Below are positions 62,936 to 64,000 of a stretch of 64,000 bases of DNA, in pieces. The notes below the pieces were generated by a model. It worked only from the letters and a program-made list of their open reading frames with translations, was not told the origin of the DNA and ran no database searches. This DNA comes from Maricurvus nonylphenolicus (GTDB lineage Bacteria; Pseudomonadota; Gammaproteobacteria; Pseudomonadales; Cellvibrionaceae), in contig NZ_AP031498.1 of NCBI RefSeq assembly GCF_042854845.1, positions 2,046,001-2,110,000 of the forward strand, in the 5' to 3' direction. Position numbers and translations under genes: made by a program. Position 1 is the stretch's first letter; each line of letters starts with the position of its first letter.

Positions 62936-63463
62936 TTATTCGGTATGTGTAACTTCGATCAGCGCTTTAAGGGTTTCTTCAAATGCCAAAAGAGCGGCAT
63001 ACAGATCCGGCGTCAAGAGGGTGATACGTTGTTTGGCAATGTTTACCCAAGGAATTAAGTAGTCGTTGACCAGTGTGCGTAAAATAAAGTCTTCTTGTGA
63101 TGCATAGGCCTGTGCTGTGATTTCTATGACAATAGACAAATGATCTGCAGGAAGAATCTTTTCATGATATTTCAGGTGCAAATGTGACATCGCACGCATC
63201 AGTATTTCCCGTAGGCCGTCAGCGGATTTATTGAGGGATGCACTCAAATACAGCGGTACGGTAGGCGCGGGCAGGCCGACGTGAAAATGACGATTGAAGT
63301 CAATTTCCAAGTCCGCGTGGTAATCACTGACATGCAAAGCGCGCCAACAGCACTCGAATTGTTCTGCGTTGATACTGGGGCTCCATAACTGAGCCCAGGC
63401 AAGCAGTATCAAACTGTTGTCGTCGCTGTTATTCATTGACATGGCTGGAATGGTCATCGTCAT
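62936..63463 (-). CDS. TorD/DmsD-like molybdoenzyme chaperone
   Basis: 175 residues, all-helical. LLAWAQLWSPSINAEQFECC, then DFNRHFHVGLPAPTVPLYLS resembles the core of TorD/NarJ-type chaperones (PxxP with preceding acidic or aromatic residues), and LSHLHLKYHEKIL helix follows. These bind twin-arginine signal peptides of molybdoenzymes. It follows the heme-subunit-like gene by 4 bases. AAGGTA precedes the ATG. Confidence 0.68.
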   Translation of the reverse strand: MTMTIPAMSMNNSDDNSLILLAWAQLWSPSINAEQFECCWRALHVSDYHADLEIDFNRHFHVGLPAPTVPLYLSASLNKSADGLREILMRAMSHLHLKYHEKILPADHLSIVIEITAQAYASQEDFILRTLVNDYLIPWVNIAKQRITLLTPDLYAALLAFEETLKALIEVTHTE

Positions 63464-63467
63464 TACC

Positions 63468-63992
63468 TTATGCCAGATTGACCCAGGTGGGCGTTATCGA
63501 CTTTAGGCCTCCGCGTTCTGCGCGTTCACCTAACCAAATAGCGATGGCGATTTTTTTAAAGTGGTTAAGGGACTTCCAACCTGTGAGCTCAAAGGTGACC
63601 ACCCACATATCCTGTTGCCAGTTGGCGGTGACTCCCCATTGTGGCGGTGCCGGTAAACGTTGCATAGAGCCCAGGCCTTCGGCGTTGACCAGGGTGATCG
63701 TGTCTTTATCTGCACGCCAGAGGGCTCCTTCAACAGGATTGGTTGTATCGCCCATGGTCATTATCTGGGAGTATTCTGTGGTGGGCACTAAAATAGCGGC
63801 CGCATCGATGAATGTATCCACTTCATCACTGATGTTTTTTACAGGGTTGGGGCATTGCCAGGCGATGCTAATCAGAAAGCCATTCGCGATGCTATCGCTA
63901 GTGACAACGGCACTAGGCGTTGTAGGCGTAACGGCATCTGCATAGGCTTTGGGCACGTATCCGCCAGGCTGATAGGCGGTAGGGGCTGCCAT
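63468..63992 (-). CDS. Ethylbenzene-dehydrogenase-like heme subunit (maybe cut by window edge)
   Basis: 174 residues seen. DTFIDAAAILVPTTEYSQIM, TNPVEGALWRADKDT and MWVVTFELTGWKSL fit the EB_dh beta-sandwich that holds one heme in gamma subunits of DMSO-reductase-family dehydrogenases. The ATG at 63992 is near the edge and the frame is open to the end, so the true start, with a signal peptide, may lie outside. With the TorD-like chaperone it marks the end of a molybdoenzyme operon. Confidence 0.65.
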   Translation of the reverse strand: MAAPTAYQPGGYVPKAYADAVTPTTPSAVVTSDSIANGFLISIAWQCPNPVKNISDEVDTFIDAAAILVPTTEYSQIMTMGDTTNPVEGALWRADKDTITLVNAEGLGSMQRLPAPPQWGVTANWQQDMWVVTFELTGWKSLNHFKKIAIAIWLGERAERGGLKSITPTWVNLA

Positions 63993-64000
63993 TAGGGTAA

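Overview
The window looks like a chromosome segment of a free-living, probably marine, Gram-negative gammaproteobacterium. The signs are three large TonB-dependent receptors, periplasmic substrate-binding proteins, lipoproteins, rho-independent terminators and strong GGAG-type ribosome binding sites. Gene content (Old Yellow Enzyme, glutathione S-transferases, acyl-CoA dehydrogenase, DUF2855, DUF917, molybdoenzymes, many small regulators) fits a catabolic generalist of the Cellvibrionales/Spongiibacteraceae sort. That placement is inferred from gene content, not from a marker gene. No rRNA, tRNA or CRISPR array was seen.

Layout. 1-4.0 kb: a TonB-dependent receptor cut by the left edge, and a blaI-blaR1-like pair whose regulator site is repeated in front of the receptor. 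4-16.5 kb: metabolic and regulatory genes, including a HigBA-type toxin-antitoxin pair with its operator, an HxlR regulator facing a carboxymuconolactone decarboxylase-like gene, and a MerR regulator facing an Old Yellow Enzyme gene. 16.5-28.4 kb: an AraC regulator facing a second receptor, a GST operon, a second AraC regulator facing a molybdopterin oxidoreductase coupled to a 62-residue protein, a LysR/methyltransferase pair and a cold shock gene.

28.6-42.3 kb is an accessory region. It is AT-richer, mostly minus strand, and full of genes I cannot name. It holds a three-gene minus-strand operon with small proteins (30.8-29.9 kb), an HNH nuclease / unknown / small nucleotidyltransferase operon (37.5-36.1 kb), and an OLD-family ATPase-nuclease preceded by a TIR-like or deoxyribosyltransferase-like protein with a zinc ribbon (41.7-38.8 kb). 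The last two sets look like anti-phage defence. The OLD gene has integron attC-like hairpins at both ends, and two diverged copies of one coding relic sit next to these genes. A palindromic element built around GGGGTCAGACCCC separates many of the modules.

42.3-64 kb returns to ordinary chromosome: a MerR regulator facing thiopurine methyltransferase, a TetR-controlled oxidoreductase pair, a secreted phospholipase D-like protein, a TetR-GST pair, acyl-CoA dehydrogenase, a DUF917 protein, a hybrid histidine kinase, two orphan substrate-binding proteins, a TSUP transporter and a third receptor. At the right edge is the end of a molybdoenzyme cluster (heme-subunit-like protein plus TorD-like chaperone).

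Regulation is unusually readable: at least eight regulator genes lie beside a palindrome or direct repeat of the kind their family binds.
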